A stretch of 6,734 nt of DNA. It comes from JBJEXX01 sp051886215. Lineage in GTDB: Bacteria; Bacillota_I; Bacilli_A; RF39; UBA660. The notes beneath the pieces are model-generated. The model was not told the DNA's origin and did no database searches. It saw nothing but the letters and a program-made list of their open reading frames with translations. Made by a program: the position numbers and the translations under genes. Shown here in pieces: positions 5,188-6,734 of this stretch. The stretch is from positions 1 through 6,734 of the forward strand of contig JBJEXX010000010.1 of assembly GCA_051886215.1 (NCBI GenBank). The letters are read 5' to 3'. Within the stretch, counting starts at the first letter, position 1; each line of letters starts with the position of its first letter.

Positions 5188-5215
5188 ATTATAAGTTTAT
5201 CATATTATAAAACAA
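5188..5215 (-). promoter_or_regulatory. Probable promoter of the tail-anchored protein gene
   Basis: TATAAT (5193-5188) with a 16-nt spacer from a poor -35 TTGTTT (5215-5210). It predicts a start near 5181 and a 12-nt leader (AGAGGTGATAAA), in line with the short leaders of cvfD, nfu and yutD. A second TATAAT at 5209-5204, also without a good -35, could be used instead. Confidence 0.4.
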
Positions 5216-5285
5216 AAAAAAATACTAAATTCGCTTATAAACATAAAAAAAGGAAAAAACACTCATCAAAAATTAAATTATATGA

Positions 5286-5291
5286 TAATAT
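5286..5291 (+). promoter_or_regulatory. Possible -10 box of the ferredoxin gene
   Basis: TAATAT (5286-5291) is preceded by TGA, giving an extended -10 form, and would place the start near 5298 with a 15-nt leader containing AAAGGA. TATGAT (5281-5286) is an alternative. No -35 box is recognisable at 16-18 nt from either. Confidence 0.3.
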
Positions 5292-5312
5292 TATTATGAA
5301 AGGAAAAATATT

Positions 5313-5504
5313 ATGAAAGCAAAAGTAAATAAAGATGCTTGTATTGGATGTGGAGCATGTAATGTTATTGCAGCTGGTATATTCGAAATGGATGATGATG
5401 GATTAGCTATAGCTATTAATGGTGACATTCCAGAAGATAAAAAGGAAGAAGTACAAGATGCAAGTGAATCTTGTCCTACAAGCGCAATAGAAGTTGAAGA
5501 ATAA
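5313..5504 (+). CDS. fer: Ferredoxin, single [4Fe-4S] cluster
   Basis: The 63-aa acidic protein has the four cluster ligands of a monocluster ferredoxin: CIGCGAC (Cys10, Cys13, Cys16) and, distant, CPTSAI (Cys54 followed by Pro). The middle holds an acidic GIFEMDDDG loop and no second CxxCxxC motif, as in Thermotoga- or Bacillus-type [4Fe-4S] ferredoxins. It would be a low-potential cytoplasmic electron carrier; its redox partners are not in the window. ATG 5313 has AAAGGA with an 8-nt gap. An upstream in-frame ATG at 5295 is ruled out because TGA follows after six codons in that frame. The gene is a single unit: divergent from the tail-anchored protein gene, convergent with the rhomboid gene, and ended by a shared terminator. 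The nfu gene in the same window could help mature it, but this is only a functional association. Confidence 0.95.
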   Translation: MKAKVNKDACIGCGACNVIAAGIFEMDDDGLAIAINGDIPEDKKEEVQDASESCPTSAIEVEE

Positions 5505-5534
5505 AACAGATTCAAAATTTGAACCTGTTTTATT
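5500..5534. terminator. Bidirectional terminator between ferredoxin and rhomboid genes
   Basis: AATAAAACAG (5500-5509) pairs perfectly with CTGTTTTATT (5525-5534). Inside, after an A-C mismatch, TTCAA (5511-5515) pairs with TTGAA (5519-5523) around an AAT loop. The A-rich outer arm makes a T-rich tail on either strand. The ferredoxin stop (5502-5504) and the rhomboid stop (5530-5532) both lie in the outer stem, on opposite arms, so one 35-bp element ends both translation and transcription of two convergent genes. Confidence 0.8.
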
Positions 5535-6675
5535 TTGCCGTATAATAAAATGCCATAAAAATTAAAAATACTACATATATAATAGTCATTACAATACCAT
5601 TAATAATCTGTGATTTACTACTTTTATATTTTACACCTACAGCAGAAGTAGCAAGCACTCCACCAATAAGTCCTCCAATATGTGCATAATTATCTATCCC
5701 CATATTCATGAAACCTATAGCTAAATTCACAATTATCAAAGGAATAATTTGACTTTTTATAACACTACCTAAATATACACGATAATGATATCCAAAATAA
5801 AGTAAACTTCCTAATAAACCAAATATTGCTCCACTGGCTCCAATTGATAAACTGTTTCCACTAAATATCATTGACATTAAAGCACCAGTGACTGCACTAA
5901 ACAAATAGATAAATAAGTACTTAGCTTTACCCATAAAACTTTCAATTTGTGATCCAATAATATATAAAGCATAACAATTGAACAGTAAATGAAAAATATT
6001 CGCATGTAAAAATGCACAAGTAATTAATCTATATATTTCACCTGATCTAATATAAGGAGCATACATACCAAAATTAATCAATGTTCTATTATAAAAGTTA
6101 GTACCACTTAATAGTAATGATAAATAAATAAGAATATTAATTGTTACTAAAATTCTTGTTATAGTTGGTTTCTTTTTTCTAAAAACTTCCTCTACCTCTT
6201 TGTTGTTTTCTTGACTTTTTTTATTTATATCACTAGTTAATTTTATATATAATTGCATATCATCATCACATTTAACTAACTTTTTCAAAATATCAGGAAA
6301 GTATTCTTTTATACATTCATAATTCATTAAATCTTTTTCTTCATTAACATTAATTAAAGTATTATTTTTTACAGGCAATAACTCTACATTGTCACCAATA
6401 TCTGTAAAAATACTTAAAACATTCATATTAAAAGAAAAAGTTTTTTTCTTTATTTTTTTTACAACACGCTTCGTTTTAAATACGTCAAAAGATAATTGTT
6501 CTTTATTATGTATATGATTAGAAACTATTCGAACTATTTTATAATCATTATCCATATTTTCTAACCATATTTCGTTTTCAGCTCCCTGTAATATTATGGG
6601 ATTGTAATTTTTTTCTGTAATGAAATAATGCAAAAGTTTCATAACTAATTCATTTTTTTGAGTAACTTCATCCAT
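5530..6675 (-). CDS. Rhomboid family intramembrane serine protease with soluble N-terminal domain (YqgP/GluP-like)
   Basis: The 381-aa protein has a soluble N-terminal domain (about 1-170) and then about seven membrane helices. The rhomboid core is intact: HANIFHLLFN in TM2 gives His224, His229 and Asn233 of the HxxxxHxxxN oxyanion motif. GASGAIFG places the nucleophile at Ser281, and AHIGGLIGG places the partner His332. It should cleave membrane helices near the outer face. Bacillus YqgP/GluP also has an N-terminal soluble domain, but it is about 507 aa with C-terminal TPR repeats; this protein ends soon after a seventh helix (about 356-377), so TPRs are missing. The N-terminal half is lysine-rich and not clearly conserved. 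ATG 6675 has AAGG five nt upstream. No convincing promoter is visible in the 59 bp left in the window (a TATATA run at 6698-6693 lacks a -35). The gene shares its terminator with the ferredoxin gene. Confidence 0.93.
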   Translation of the reverse strand: MDEVTQKNELVMKLLHYFITEKNYNPIILQGAENEIWLENMDNDYKIVRIVSNHIHNKEQLSFDVFKTKRVVKKIKKKTFSFNMNVLSIFTDIGDNVELLPVKNNTLINVNEEKDLMNYECIKEYFPDILKKLVKCDDDMQLYIKLTSDINKKSQENNKEVEEVFRKKKPTITRILVTINILIYLSLLLSGTNFYNRTLINFGMYAPYIRSGEIYRLITCAFLHANIFHLLFNCYALYIIGSQIESFMGKAKYLFIYLFSAVTGALMSMIFSGNSLSIGASGAIFGLLGSLLYFGYHYRVYLGSVIKSQIIPLIIVNLAIGFMNMGIDNYAHIGGLIGGVLATSAVGVKYKSSKSQIINGIVMTIIYVVFLIFMAFYYTAK

Positions 6676-6698
6676 AAATACCTTGTATGATATATATA

Positions 6699-6734
6699 GT
6701 CAGTTACAAGAGAGATTTTGTATTTAATACTGAC
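6699..6734. repeat. Inverted repeat upstream of the rhomboid gene, reaching the window edge
   Basis: GTCAGT (6699-6704) and ACTGAC (6729-6734) are complementary. Inside them TACAA (6705-6709) pairs with TTGTA (6718-6722) around an 8-nt loop, leaving a 6-nt bulge on one side. The arm may extend beyond the window. It lies 24 bp before the start codon and could be an operator, a leader structure, or chance. Confidence 0.35.

Noticed and set aside
5293..5319. Direct repeat ATTATGAAAG before and at the ferredoxin start, as a duplicated start region
   Set aside because: Ten bp of AT-rich sequence including a common SD-start arrangement; the first ATG runs into TGA after six codons, so it is not a second gene.
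5294..5515. 73-aa leftward Ser-rich reading frame
   Set aside because: Antisense to the well-identified ferredoxin gene and running across its terminator.
1..6734. Mycoplasma-type code with UGA read as tryptophan
   Set aside because: All recognised genes are full length with TGA treated as stop, and every tryptophan codon is TGG.
1..6734. CRISPR array, transposon, prophage or defence system
   Set aside because: No regularly spaced repeats, transposase, integrase, phage structural or nuclease-type genes were seen; the genes are housekeeping, sporulation-associated or unknown.

Overview
The window is very AT-rich (by eye about a quarter G+C) and tightly packed: ten protein genes plus the 5' part of a tRNA gene, and no gene-free stretch longer than about 145 bp. 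All tryptophans are read from TGG, no gene carries an in-frame TGA, Shine-Dalgarno sites are clear, and promoters are of the sigma-A TTGACA/TATAAT type. With YutD, YunB, a YutH/CotS-like protein, a CvfD/YugI S1 protein and a DUF1292 protein, this points to a low-GC Bacillota of the class Bacilli, possibly an uncultured Erysipelotrichales/RF39-like gut lineage using the standard code. The lineage name is an inference.

Layout, left to right. A tRNA-Val(UAC), cut by the window start, and the cvfD-like S1-domain gene read leftward. Facing away from cvfD is nfu, an Fe-S carrier; the two are driven by back-to-back promoters. Then comes a long leftward block. Reading from right to left along transcription it holds a tail-anchored coiled-coil protein of unknown function, yunB (sporulation), yutD, a DUF1292 protein coupled to an acidic coiled-coil protein of unknown function, and a YutH/CotS-like degenerate kinase. 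To the right, a small ferredoxin gene reads rightward and meets a leftward rhomboid protease gene at a shared bidirectional terminator.

How the genes fit together. nfu, the YutH-like gene, yutD and yunB all have counterparts in the yutI-yutH-yutD-yunB region of the Bacillus subtilis chromosome, so the left and centre look like a shrunken and rearranged form of that neighbourhood. Two of the four are linked to sporulation in Bacillus, which suggests the organism forms spores or descends from a spore former. The DUF1292 gene and the 386-residue protein are a lineage-specific pair joined by translational coupling and a shared 22-bp repeat.

The most notable signals are regulatory. Three genes have -10 boxes exactly 16 nt before the start codon, predicting 5' leaders of about 10 nt that begin at the Shine-Dalgarno. 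Three terminator hairpins contain the stop codons of the genes they end. The same 9-mer, GCATATATT, lies directly before both sporulation-associated genes. No mobile element, CRISPR array, prophage or defence system was seen.
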